This document shows, piece by piece, positions 9,680 to 17,768 of a stretch of 64,000 bases of DNA; the stretch's first letter is position 1; every line of letters begins with the position of its first letter. Source of the stretch: JAHEAO01 sp942492375 (GTDB lineage: Bacteria > Pseudomonadota > Alphaproteobacteria > Rhodobacterales > Rhodobacteraceae); contig CALOEL010000012.1 in the NCBI GenBank assembly GCA_942492375.1, positions 124,001 to 188,000 on the forward strand, read 5' to 3'. The position numbers were made by a program, and so were the translations under genes. The notes under the pieces are model-generated. The model was not told where the DNA came from, searched no databases, and was given only the letters and a program-made list of their open reading frames with translations.

Positions 9680-11002
9680 TCATCTTTGCAGGCTTGCGTG
9701 AATGTCTTCGGCGGCGTCGCGCCCTTCGGCCACCGCCGTCACGGTCAGATCATCGCCCCCCGCGACGCAGTCGCCGCCCGCCCAGACGCCTTCGAGCGAC
9801 GTGCGGCCTTCGCCGGAAACGGCGATTTTGCCGTTTTCGATGTCCAATCCCTCCGGCGCGCCGTCCAGCCGTTGACCGATCGCCTTGAATATCTGATCGG
9901 CCCGCAGGCGGAACCGCTCTCCGGTGCCCTTCAGGCTGCCGCCCTCTTCGGCCGTGTATTCCAGTTCCAGCTCGCCGTCGTGCACGGCGACGGGCATCGC
10001 ATTGTGAATGATGCGAACGCCCTTCGAGGCTGCCAGATCCTGCTCGAACCCCGAGGCGCCCATCCGATCCCGGCCGCGACGGTAGGCGATGGTCACGTTC
10101 TCCGCGCCCAGCAGCTTGGATTGCACCGCGGCATCGACCGCTGTCATACCCCCACCGATCACCACGACATTGCGCCCGACCGGCAGGGCAAGAAGATCGC
10201 TTGCCTGCCGCAGGTCCGCGATGAAGGCTATGGCGTCGGCGACTCCGGCTCGATCCTCGCCCTCGGCCCGCAGCGCATTCACGCCGGCCAGACCGATCCC
10301 GAGGAAGACCGCATCGTAATCGTCGCGCAACGCGTCCAGCGAAAGCGCGTCACCGAGAGCTTTGCCCAACCGCATCTCGATACCACCGATCTTCATCAGC
10401 CAATCGACCTCGGCTTGCGCGAAGCCTTCTACCGTCTTGTAGCTGGCGATCCCGTATTCGTTCAGTCCGCCGGGCTTAGGCCTTGCGTCGAAGACGACCA
10501 CCTCGTGCCCCTTCATCGCCAGCCGGTGCGCACAGGCGAGCCCCGCAGGTCCCGCCCCCACGACCGCCACACGCTTGCCGGTAGGTTCCGCACGAGCGAA
10601 CGGGTGGGTGTCCGCCGCCATCAGGCTATCGGTGGCGTATCGCTGCAGCCGCCCGATCTCGACCGGCTTGCCTTCGGCCACCTCGCGCACGCAAACCTCC
10701 TCGCAGAGGTTCTCGACTGGACAGACGCGGGCGCACATGCCGCCCAGGATATTCTGTTCGAAGATCGTTTTCGCCGCCGCCTCCGGCGTGCCGGTCGCGA
10801 TCTGGCGGATGAACAGCGGTATGTCGATCGTCGTCGGACATGCCGTCATGCAAGGCGCGTCGTGGCAGAAATAGCACCGGTCCGCCGCCACAGCCGCCTC
10901 GTGCGGATCAAATCGTGGATGCAGATCCGAGAAATTCCGTGCGATCACCTCGGCGGTCAACCGACCCGCAGCGACCCCCGGCGTCATCTGGCTATTGGCC
11001 AT
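9680..11002 (-). CDS. preT: NAD-dependent dihydropyrimidine dehydrogenase subunit PreT
   Basis: FAD/NAD(P)H-binding subunit of 440 residues that passes electrons to PreA. The N-terminal cysteine clusters (CYFCHDAPCMTACP; CARVCPVENLCEEVC) bind [4Fe-4S] centres, as in glutamate synthase small subunits. They are followed by the FAD fold VAVVGAGPAGLACAH and the NAD(P) fold VVVIGGGMTAVDAA. The start MANSQMTPG at 11002 is chosen over a longer frame because a GGGGAGGATCG ribosome site sits just before it and homology begins there. First gene of preT-preA; a RutR-like palindrome lies 55-70 bases upstream. Confidence 0.94.
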   Translation of the reverse strand: MANSQMTPGVAAGRLTAEVIARNFSDLHPRFDPHEAAVAADRCYFCHDAPCMTACPTTIDIPLFIRQIATGTPEAAAKTIFEQNILGGMCARVCPVENLCEEVCVREVAEGKPVEIGRLQRYATDSLMAADTHPFARAEPTGKRVAVVGAGPAGLACAHRLAMKGHEVVVFDARPKPGGLNEYGIASYKTVEGFAQAEVDWLMKIGGIEMRLGKALGDALSLDALRDDYDAVFLGIGLAGVNALRAEGEDRAGVADAIAFIADLRQASDLLALPVGRNVVVIGGGMTAVDAAVQSKLLGAENVTIAYRRGRDRMGASGFEQDLAASKGVRIIHNAMPVAVHDGELELEYTAEEGGSLKGTGERFRLRADQIFKAIGQRLDGAPEGLDIENGKIAVSGEGRTSLEGVWAGGDCVAGGDDLTVTAVAEGRDAAEDIHASLQR

Positions 11003-11056
11003 TCGATCCTCCCCGACCAGCGCAAGCTTTGTGTACAGCTTGCCACGGATTAAAAT

Positions 11057-11072
11057 TTTATCAACTGGTAAA
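11057..11072 (-). promoter_or_regulatory. RutR-like operator upstream of preT
   Basis: On the minus strand the 16 bases read TTTACCAGTTGATAAA. Compared with the RutR consensus TTGACCAnnTGGTCAA, 11 of 14 fixed positions match, and the opposite strand also matches 11. It sits in an AT-rich patch 55 bases before the preT start, a promoter-like position. A second, better site lies beside the rutR-like gene at 15868. Confidence 0.45.
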
Positions 11073-11237
11073 TTTTTCTCGCTATGCTCGGTCGATCCGG
11101 TCATCCTTGCGCGGAGGGCCAAGTTCGACGGCGGCGACAATTGTGGACGCACATGCTTTTCAGGCCCCGCCGCGTCGCGTATAAGCGGCGCGAATGGAAG
11201 CCTGCAGCAGACAGGCGCGAAACCGGTCGAGGATGGC

Positions 11238-11747
11238 ATGGCGAAACAGAACAGCAACGCGGACGTGGATTTCATCAAGGCTCTTGCCGAGCTTCTGAAT
11301 GAAAACGACCTGACCGAGCTAGAGGTCAAACGCGAATACGGCGAGGCAGACAAGCTGAATGTGCGGGTGAGCCGTGCCAAGCAGGTGATCCATCAAGCCG
11401 CGCAACCCGCGCCGATTCACGCTCCTGCCGCAGCGCCGGCGCAGCAATCCTCCGGCCCGGCCGCTTCCGCGCCAGACACCGGCGGCGACAGCGGCGGCGA
11501 TCCCGCCAAGCATCCCGGCGCCGTGACCTCGCCGATGGTCGGCACCGTCTACCTTCAGGCCGAGCCCGGCACCCCGGCTTTCGTCAAGGTCGGCGACAAG
11601 GTGGCGGAGGGCGACACGCTGCTGATCGTCGAGGCGATGAAGACGATGAACCACATCCACGCCCCCCGCGGCGGCACCGTCAAGCGCATCCTGGTTGCCG
11701 ATGGCGACCCCGTCGAATACGGCGCGCCGCTGATGATCGTCGAATAG
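11238..11747 (+). CDS. accB: Acetyl-CoA carboxylase biotin carboxyl carrier protein
   Basis: BCCP of 169 residues for the first step of fatty acid synthesis. The N-terminal domain (DVDFIKALAELLNENDLTE) is followed by an Ala/Pro-rich linker and the biotinyl domain with VEAMKTMN; biotin attaches to Lys135. The ATG at 11238 has GAGG 5 bases upstream. The longer in-frame start is rejected because its extension crosses the preT promoter and is not protein-like. accC follows 8 bases after the stop. Confidence 0.96.
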   Translation: MAKQNSNADVDFIKALAELLNENDLTELEVKREYGEADKLNVRVSRAKQVIHQAAQPAPIHAPAAAPAQQSSGPAASAPDTGGDSGGDPAKHPGAVTSPMVGTVYLQAEPGTPAFVKVGDKVAEGDTLLIVEAMKTMNHIHAPRGGTVKRILVADGDPVEYGAPLMIVE

Positions 11748-11755
11748 GCTCCGCG

Positions 11756-13105
11756 ATGTTCGAAAAAATCCTGATCGCAAACCGCGGCGAAATCGCGCTT
11801 CGCGTCATCCGGGCCTGCCGCGAGATGGGCATACAGTCGGTCGCCGTCCACTCGACGGCTGATGCCGACGCGATGCATGTCCGCATGGCCGACGAGGCCG
11901 TCTGCATCGGTCCGCCACCCTCAAGCCAGAGCTACCTGTCCTTTCCCGCTATAATCTCGGCCTGCGAGATCACCGGCGCGCAGGCGATCCATCCGGGCTA
12001 CGGCTTCCTGTCGGAGAACGCCAATTTCGTGCAGATCGTAGAGGATCACGACCTGACCTTCATCGGCCCCTCGGCCGAGCATATACGGGTGATGGGCGAC
12101 AAGATCACTGCCAAGGCAACCGCGAAGCGGCTAGGCATCCCTTGCGTTCCCGGCTCTGATGGCGGCGTCGCCTCGGTCGAGGATGCCCGCAAGATCGGCG
12201 AGGAATTCGGCTATCCGGTGATCGTCAAGGCCACGGCCGGCGGCGGCGGGCGTGGCATGAAGCTGGCGCGGAACGAGAAGGAAATGGAGAACGCTTTTCG
12301 TACCGCGCGCTCAGAGGCGAAATCGGCTTTCGGCAATGACGAGGTCTATATCGAGAAATATCTGCAGAAACCCCGCCATATCGAGGTGCAGGTCTTCGGC
12401 GACGGCAAGGGCAATGCGGTTCATCTGGCCGAACGCGACTGCTCGCTGCAGCGCCGCCACCAGAAGGTGCTGGAAGAGGCACCGGGCCCCGTCATCACGC
12501 AGGAGCAGCGCGACCGGATCGGCAAGATCTGTGCCGAGGCGGTGGCCTCGATCAACTATATCGGCGCCGGCACCGTGGAATTCCTGTTCGAGGACGGGGA
12601 ATTCTACTTCATCGAAATGAACACCCGCCTGCAGGTCGAACATCCGGTGACCGAAGCCATTTTCGGCATCGACCTCGTCCGTGAACAGATCCGCGTGGCA
12701 GAGGGGCTGCCGATGTCCTTCACGCAGGACGATCTGTTGATCAACGGCCATGCCATCGAGGTCCGCATCAACGCGGAAAAACTTCCGAACTTCTCGCCGA
12801 GCCCGGGCCGGATCAGCCAGTATCATGCGCCCGGCGGGCTGGGCGTGCGGATGGATTCGGCGCTCTATGACGGCTATTCGATTCCGCCCTACTACGACAG
12901 TCTGATCGGCAAACTGATCGTTCACGGCCGTGACCGGCCCGAAGCGATCGCGCGGCTGAACCGGGCACTGGGCGAATTGATCGTCGATGGTGTCGACACG
13001 ACCATCCCGCTGTTCCATCAGCTTCTGGCCGAACCCGACATTCAGTCCGGCGATTACAACATCCATTGGCTGGAAAAATGGCTGGACCGCAACCTGACGC
13101 GGTAG
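11756..13105 (+). CDS. accC: Acetyl-CoA carboxylase biotin carboxylase subunit
   Basis: ATP-grasp enzyme of 449 residues that carboxylates the biotin on AccB. It starts MFEKILIANRGEIALRVIRACREMG and carries the glycine-rich loop KATAGGGGRGMK, EKYLQKPRHIEVQV and the catalytic EMNTRLQVEHPVTE. Length matches the family. Cotranscribed with accB; aat follows 21 bases later, an arrangement common in Rhodobacterales. Confidence 0.97.
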   Translation: MFEKILIANRGEIALRVIRACREMGIQSVAVHSTADADAMHVRMADEAVCIGPPPSSQSYLSFPAIISACEITGAQAIHPGYGFLSENANFVQIVEDHDLTFIGPSAEHIRVMGDKITAKATAKRLGIPCVPGSDGGVASVEDARKIGEEFGYPVIVKATAGGGGRGMKLARNEKEMENAFRTARSEAKSAFGNDEVYIEKYLQKPRHIEVQVFGDGKGNAVHLAERDCSLQRRHQKVLEEAPGPVITQEQRDRIGKICAEAVASINYIGAGTVEFLFEDGEFYFIEMNTRLQVEHPVTEAIFGIDLVREQIRVAEGLPMSFTQDDLLINGHAIEVRINAEKLPNFSPSPGRISQYHAPGGLGVRMDSALYDGYSIPPYYDSLIGKLIVHGRDRPEAIARLNRALGELIVDGVDTTIPLFHQLLAEPDIQSGDYNIHWLEKWLDRNLTR

Positions 13106-13126
13106 CGCGACAGTCGATGCCAGATC

Positions 13127-13771
13127 ATGGCTGAAACGCAGCTCACACCTGACCTGCTGCTTGAAGCCTATGCCTCGGGCATCTTTCCGATGGCCGAAAG
13201 CCAGGACGATCCCGAAGTGTACTGGGTCGACCCCAGCCGCCGCGGCATCCTGCCGCTCGACCACTTCCACATTTCGCGCTCGCTGCGCCGGGTCATCCTG
13301 TCCGAAAGTTTCGAGCCGCGGTTCGACAGCGATTTTCCGGGCACATTGCAGGGCTGCGCCGACCGTCGCGAAACCTGGATAAATGACAGGATCTTCGATC
13401 TATACCTTGAACTTCACCGGATCGGCCACGCGCATTCACAAGAAGTCTGGCGGGATGGCGCGCTGGTGGGCGGCGTCTACGGCGTGGCGATCGGCGCTGC
13501 CTTTTTCGGAGAGAGCATGTTCTCGCGGCGCACCGATGCGTCAAAGGTTGCGCTGGCCTGGCTTGTGGACCGGCTGCGGGTGACCGGTTTCACGTTATTC
13601 GACACCCAGTTCATCACGCCGCATCTGCGCAGTCTCGGCGGGAAAGAGATCGCGCGCATGGACTATCTGCAGCTTCTGGAGGCGGCCGTGGCGGGCCAGG
13701 CAGATATCTCGAACCTGCCGCGCGCGCAGACCGCTCAGGACGTGATACAGCGCAATACCCAGACGTCGTAG
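13127..13771 (+). CDS. aat: Leucyl/phenylalanyl-tRNA--protein transferase
   Basis: Cytosolic N-end-rule enzyme of 214 residues that adds Leu or Phe to substrates with N-terminal basic residues, marking them for ClpAP. Family motifs seen are AYASGIFPMAES, YWVDPSRRGILPLD, GGVYGVAIGAAFFGESMFS and FDTQFITPHLRSLGG. It is the last gene of accB-accC-aat. Its 3' end overlaps the tail of the convergent DUF2155 gene by 37 bases. Confidence 0.95.
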   Translation: MAETQLTPDLLLEAYASGIFPMAESQDDPEVYWVDPSRRGILPLDHFHISRSLRRVILSESFEPRFDSDFPGTLQGCADRRETWINDRIFDLYLELHRIGHAHSQEVWRDGALVGGVYGVAIGAAFFGESMFSRRTDASKVALAWLVDRLRVTGFTLFDTQFITPHLRSLGGKEIARMDYLQLLEAAVAGQADISNLPRAQTAQDVIQRNTQTS

Positions 13772-14103
13772 CGCGGGTGGTCCAGCGCATCCAGCGCCGG
13801 GCTGGAGGCGATCATCCAGCCGGCAAAGCTTGGCGTCTCGACACCTGCATTCCGAATCACGAGATAGGCATAGGCGTCGCCATTGGGGTTTCCGGGCGGG
13901 TAGCGGCATTCGCCAAGCGTGACCTGGATCCGTCCCAATTGCTTCGTCTGGCTCGGGATCAGGTCGAAATCCACGACCTCGCCCGACACCTTGTCCATCG
14001 CCCGCAGCATCGCGCCCCTGGGTGCGGTCACGGCCTCTTGTGCAATGACGGCGCCGAGGTTTGCTGTCAATGCCAGCGCGGCAAGGGAAAGAAGCCGCCT
14101 CAT
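13735..14103 (-). CDS. DUF2155 domain-containing exported protein
   Basis: Small exported protein of 122 residues, function unknown. It has a signal peptide (MRRLLSLAALALTANLGAVIAQ) and then the DUF2155 core, with AMDKVSGEVVDFDL, a conserved Cys in LGECRYPPGNP, a central FAGWMIASSPALDALDHPRYDVW and a second Cys near the C-terminus, which could form a disulfide. The ATG overlaps the stop of the MlaD-like gene (ATGA), so it is translationally coupled. It overlaps aat tail to tail. Confidence 0.85.
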   Translation of the reverse strand: MRRLLSLAALALTANLGAVIAQEAVTAPRGAMLRAMDKVSGEVVDFDLIPSQTKQLGRIQVTLGECRYPPGNPNGDAYAYLVIRNAGVETPSFAGWMIASSPALDALDHPRYDVWVLRCITS

Positions 14104-14555
14104 TCGCCACCTCCCTGATCGCCGGAGACGAATTTGAGTAGAAGCGAGACGATGCTGATCGCGCTTTCGGTATCCTCGATCTCCGACCCCGGTTCCAGGT
14201 TGAAGAGAGAGCCACCGGGAAGGATCTCTACGAAGTTTCCGCCCAGTAGCCCCTCCGACGACACGACGACCGCGCTGTCGTCGGGCAGAGCGATCCGGTC
14301 CGCGACGGTGAATCGCGCATCGGCGCGGAAGGTGTCCGGGTTGAGGTCGAGATCGGTCACGCTGCCGACCTTGACACCTGCCAGCCGTACATCGGTGCCG
14401 ACCGACACGCCTTCGATCGACCGGAACGAGGCGGTGAATTCCTGCATCCCGGCCGCCGTGGTGAAGCCGGTCAATTGCTGGGCGTAGAACACGAAACCCG
14501 CTGCCGCGGCCAGAACCGCGGCCCCGACAAGAACCTCTGCCTTGCTTTCCGCCAT
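14100..14555 (-). CDS. MlaD family lipid-transport protein
   Basis: MCE-domain protein of 151 residues, anchored by one N-terminal helix (AEVLVGAAVLAAAAGFVFYAQQ) with a periplasmic MCE domain containing VSVGTDVRLAGVKVGSV and GLLGGNFVEILPGG. MlaD hexamers carry phospholipids between membranes with MlaE/MlaF permease-ATPase. Those partners are not in this window, so either they are encoded elsewhere or this is a stand-alone paralogue. It sits between NDUFA12-like and DUF2155 genes on the minus strand. Confidence 0.86.
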   Translation of the reverse strand: MAESKAEVLVGAAVLAAAAGFVFYAQQLTGFTTAAGMQEFTASFRSIEGVSVGTDVRLAGVKVGSVTDLDLNPDTFRADARFTVADRIALPDDSAVVVSSEGLLGGNFVEILPGGSLFNLEPGSEIEDTESAISIVSLLLKFVSGDQGGGE

Positions 14556-14561
14556 GACGAC

Positions 14562-14945
14562 CTACTCCGGCTGCCAAGCCTCGTAATCGCTCCGCTCCGC
14601 AGGTTGCGGACGGCGGATCGAGCCTGGGGGCGCATAGGCCAGAACGGTTCCGGTCAGGTTCTCGACATGCGGCTTTTCCCAGGGCTTGTGCGGAAACGGT
14701 GCCTTGCTGGGCGGTTCCTGGAAGGTATGGTGCAGCCAGCCGTGCCATTCCGGCGACACCCGGCTTGCCTCGGCCTCGCCATTGTAGATCACCCAGCGTT
14801 TCACCCCGGCCTTGTCGGTGTAGAAGACGTTGCCTTGAGCATCCTCGCCCACCTTGACGCCCTTGCGCCAAGTGAAAAGTTGCGTGTTGAGCGTCTGACC
14901 GTCCCACCATGTGAAAACGCGCAAGATCGATCTGAGAATGCCCAT
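14562..14945 (-). CDS. NADH:ubiquinone oxidoreductase subunit NDUFA12 family protein
   Basis: Supernumerary complex I subunit of 127 residues (B17.2 family), found in alphaproteobacteria and mitochondria and located on the peripheral arm. Typical features are FTWWDGQTLNTQLFTWRKG, GNVFYTDK, RWVIYNGEAEASRVSPEWHGWLHHTF and the Pro-rich C-terminus (HKPWEKPHVENLTGT). First gene of the minus-strand group NDUFA12-mlaD-DUF2155. Confidence 0.93.
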   Translation of the reverse strand: MGILRSILRVFTWWDGQTLNTQLFTWRKGVKVGEDAQGNVFYTDKAGVKRWVIYNGEAEASRVSPEWHGWLHHTFQEPPSKAPFPHKPWEKPHVENLTGTVLAYAPPGSIRRPQPAERSDYEAWQPE

Positions 14946-15157
14946 CAGGTGCCTCCGGTATCTGTGGGATCAGATATGGACCAAGCCGCGGGCGAGGTCC
15001 AGTGGCAAGGGACTCTCACCCGCCCGGCGCGTTCAAACGGCGTGACCGTCCCGTCAGAGGCAGGCCAAAGGGGCCTGGCATCTCGTTCTTCGTCGTCGTC
15101 CCCGCCGCCTTGAACCTGCCGGCAAAGGATAAGCAGAGCCTTAATCTGAGGGGAAAG

Positions 15158-15787
15158 TTAATCTCTTGGTTGATGCGGCGTTAAGGCGCGGCGGTAGAGC
15201 GTTTCAAGAAAACGGGCCGCATCGGAGAAATGCGTGTCGCCCTCGGGATGCAGGATGCCACGCACCTGCACATCGAAATCGGCATAGTGCTGGGTCGTGG
15301 ACCAGATCGAGAAGATCAGGTGATGCGGGTCGATCTCGGCCAGTTTCCCGGCCGCGGTCCAACGGCGGATCACCTCGGCCTTTCCATCGACAAGCTCACG
15401 CAGCGGTCCCTCGATATGTTCCAGGATCCGCGGCGCGCCCTGCACGATCTCGTTGGCGAACAGCCGGCTTTCGCGGGGAAAGTCGCGGGCCATTTCAAGC
15501 TTGCGCAGGATATAGGCCAGGATCTCCTCGACCGGTTCGCCTTCGTCCCGCATCGCGCGCAGAGGCGATAGCCAGGTGTCCATCAGGTCGAGCAGCAGCG
15601 CATGGTGGATCGCCTCTTTCGACGCGAAGTAATACAACAGGTTCGGCTTAGAAAGGCCCGCCGCCTGGGCGATCTGGTCAAGGGTGGTTCCGCGAAATCC
15701 GTGCTGCGAAAAGACGTCGAGAGCCGCGTCGAGAATCGCGCGGGTGTTCTTCTTCTGGATGCGCGTCCGCGGGCGTGCCACGTTCAT
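15158..15787 (-). CDS. rutR: TetR family regulator, RutR-like
   Basis: Regulator of 209 residues. The N-terminal TetR helix-turn-helix is visible (ILDAALDVFSQHGFRGTTLDQIAQAAGLSKPNLLYYF), and the C-terminal half has the RutR/YcdC-type ligand domain (LIFSIWSTTQHYADFDVQV). In E. coli RutR is released by uracil or thymine. Here it diverges from the cupin-hyuC-hydA-ABC operon and a near-consensus RutR palindrome lies between them. It probably represses the pyrimidine operon and itself (inference). Confidence 0.85.
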   Translation of the reverse strand: MNVARPRTRIQKKNTRAILDAALDVFSQHGFRGTTLDQIAQAAGLSKPNLLYYFASKEAIHHALLLDLMDTWLSPLRAMRDEGEPVEEILAYILRKLEMARDFPRESRLFANEIVQGAPRILEHIEGPLRELVDGKAEVIRRWTAAGKLAEIDPHHLIFSIWSTTQHYADFDVQVRGILHPEGDTHFSDAARFLETLYRRALTPHQPRD

Positions 15788-15867
15788 GAACGATCCCTAC
15801 CTGTACCGCAGTGCCGTGACCTCGGATCGAAATCCTTGACTGCCCCCCATGCTCTGCTAGCGTGATC

Positions 15868-15883
15868 CTGACCGTTTGGTCAA
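15868..15883 (+). promoter_or_regulatory. RutR operator between rutR and the pyrimidine catabolic operon
   Basis: CTGACCGTTTGGTCAA matches RutR consensus TTGACCAnnTGGTCAA at 12 of 14 fixed positions and contains the perfect inverted repeat TGACC/GGTCA. It is 81 bases before the rutR start and 59 bases before the cupin start, suited to control both directions. Confidence 0.72.
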
Positions 15884-15941
15884 ACTCTTTCGGCGCCGGG
15901 GATGCGCCCGGGCGGGACCGGCGATACAAGAAGGGTCAGGA

Positions 15942-16229
15942 ATGACGCGCGCCGCGGCGGTTGCAGTTCAGATGATCGACGATGAGCGCGTGCGCGTGAC
16001 CCGGTTCGACTTCGCGCCGGGCGCGGAGACCGGCTGGCACCGGCATGAATTCGACTATGTCATCACGGCGCTGACTGATTGCCCGATGATGATAGAGGAA
16101 CCGGGCGGGACAAACCGCAATGTCCGCGTACCCGCCGGAAGCGCCTATCGCCGGGACCGGGGCGTGCAGCATAATGTCATCAATGACGGGGATAGGCCCA
16201 TGTCCTTCGTCGAACTGGAACTGAAATAG
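15942..16229 (+). CDS. Small cupin-domain protein in the pyrimidine operon
   Basis: Single-domain cupin of 95 residues. Conserved metal-ligand residues of motif 1 are visible in ETGWHRHEFDYV and a further His in GVQHNVIN. It is the first gene of the RutR-linked operon; hyuC starts 10 bases after it. ATG 15942 is preferred because an AGGGTCAGG site precedes it and the cupin fold starts here. The substrate is unknown. A role in handling a labile pyrimidine-breakdown intermediate is only a guess from position. Confidence 0.78.
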   Translation: MTRAAAVAVQMIDDERVRVTRFDFAPGAETGWHRHEFDYVITALTDCPMMIEEPGGTNRNVRVPAGSAYRRDRGVQHNVINDGDRPMSFVELELK

Positions 16230-16239
16230 GAGGATCGTC

Positions 16240-17490
16240 ATGGCAGCCCCCGGAGAGAACCTGAAAGTCAATGGCGACCGGCTGTGGGACAGCCTGATGG
16301 AGATGGCGAAGATCGGCCCGGGCGTGGCGGGCGGCAACAACCGCCAGACCCTGACCGACGAGGACGGAGAGGGCCGCAAGCTGTTCGCCAGGTGGTGCGA
16401 CGAGGCCGGGTTGACGATGGGCGTCGACCAGATGGGCACGATGTTCGCGCGGCGCGAGGGCGAGGATCCCGACGCGCTGCCGGTCTATGTCGGCAGCCAT
16501 CTCGATACCCAGCCCACGGGCGGCAAGTATGACGGCGTTCTGGGGGTTCTGGGGGGCCTTGAGATCATCCGCACCCTGAACGACCTCGGCATCAAGACCA
16601 AGCATCCGATCGTGGTGACCAACTGGACCAACGAGGAAGGCACGCGCTTCGCCCCCGCCATGCTCGCAAGCGGCGTCTTCGCCGGGATGCATGAGCAGGA
16701 CTGGGCCTACGGCCGCGAGGATGCCGAGGGCAAGACATTCGGCGACGAACTGGAGCGGATCGGCTGGAAGGGCGAGGAGAAAGTGGGCGACCGCAAGATG
16801 CACGCCTTCTTCGAACTGCATATCGAACAGGGCCCGATCCTGGAAGCGGAAGGCAAGGATATCGGCGTCGTCACCCACGGGCAGGGCCTCTGGTGGCTGG
16901 AAATCCGGCTGACCGGCAAGGACGCCCATACCGGCTCGACCCCGATGAATATGCGGGTCAATGCGGGCCTCGGCATGGCGATGATCACCGAGGCGGTGCA
17001 CCGCATCGCGATGGCGCATCAGCCGAACGCGGTGGGCGCGGTGGGGCAGGCGAATGTCTATCCGAACTCGCGCAACGTCATTCCCGGCAAGGCGGTCTTC
17101 ACCGTCGACATGCGCTCACCGGAACTTTCCAAGCTGACCTCGATGCGCGAGGAGATCGAGCTTGCCGCCAACCAGATTGCCCGCGACCTCGGCCTCGGGA
17201 TCGAGATCGAACCGACGGGGCATTTCGACCCGGTGGAGTTCGACGAAGCCTGCGTTCAGGCGGTCCGCAACGCCGCCGAACGGCTGGGCTATTCGCATCT
17301 CGATATCGTCTCGGGCGCGGGTCACGACGCCTGCTGGATCAACCGCGTGGCGCCGACGGCGATGGTGTTCTGTCCGTGTGTGGACGGGCTGAGCCATAAC
17401 GAGGCCGAGGATATCTCCAAGGAATGGGCCACGGCGGGGGCCGATGTGTTGATGCATGCGGTGGTGGAGACAGCGGAGGTTGTGGGGTGA
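16240..17490 (+). CDS. hyuC: Zn-dependent N-carbamoyl-beta-alanine/amino acid amidohydrolase
   Basis: M20-family amidase of 416 residues, most likely beta-ureidopropionase, which releases beta-alanine, CO2 and ammonia from N-carbamoyl-beta-alanine. Metal-binding residues are visible in GSHLDTQPTGGKYDG, NEEGTRFAP, ELHIEQGP and GLSHNEAED. The substrate is inferred from the operon with hydA and from preTA nearby; N-carbamoyl-L-amino acid hydrolases have the same fold. The stop overlaps the GTG start of the following lipoprotein gene. Confidence 0.9.
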   Translation: MAAPGENLKVNGDRLWDSLMEMAKIGPGVAGGNNRQTLTDEDGEGRKLFARWCDEAGLTMGVDQMGTMFARREGEDPDALPVYVGSHLDTQPTGGKYDGVLGVLGGLEIIRTLNDLGIKTKHPIVVTNWTNEEGTRFAPAMLASGVFAGMHEQDWAYGREDAEGKTFGDELERIGWKGEEKVGDRKMHAFFELHIEQGPILEAEGKDIGVVTHGQGLWWLEIRLTGKDAHTGSTPMNMRVNAGLGMAMITEAVHRIAMAHQPNAVGAVGQANVYPNSRNVIPGKAVFTVDMRSPELSKLTSMREEIELAANQIARDLGLGIEIEPTGHFDPVEFDEACVQAVRNAAERLGYSHLDIVSGAGHDACWINRVAPTAMVFCPCVDGLSHNEAEDISKEWATAGADVLMHAVVETAEVVG

Positions 17491-17768
17491 GAGTAGGCGC
17501 ATTTTGCTATGCAATATGCTTTACGCTGATTTTCGCATCAGGATGCGCGGCGGGTGAAAAGTTTGCAGCGGAAGTAGGCCATCTAGATAATGGTCGCGTT
17601 GTTTGGGAGTTATGGGGAAACTTCGGCATGCAGGAGTGTGATGCGCAAGCGCGGCGCAAGTATGCCGAATATGAAAAGCAGGGAACTGCAAAGGCCTGGG
17701 CCTGCTGGCGGCGTGCCGAAGATGGCAGTGTGCCCTTAGCTTACAGCAACCGTGGAGAAGAATTATGA
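17487..17768 (+). CDS. Small putative lipoprotein between hyuC and hydA
   Basis: Product of 93 residues starting at a GTG that overlaps the hyuC stop and ending four bases into hydA (ATGA), so it is translationally coupled on both sides. The N-terminus is hydrophobic (AICFTLIFASGCAAG) with a lipobox-like FASGC, lipid Cys at residue 20. The mature part has three more Cys and several Trp. A 60-base line here is 48% GC, well below the flanking enzymes. I recognise no family. The longer frame starting inside hyuC is rejected. Confidence 0.6.
   Translation: MRVGAFCYAICFTLIFASGCAAGEKFAAEVGHLDNGRVVWELWGNFGMQECDAQARRKYAEYEKQGTAKAWACWRRAEDGSVPLAYSNRGEEL

Noticed and set aside
15061..15077. Small hairpin CAGGCC/GGCCTG between rutR and the NDUFA12-like gene
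   Set aside because: Short stem, no T-run and no clear role; nothing else is seen in the 212-base gap.
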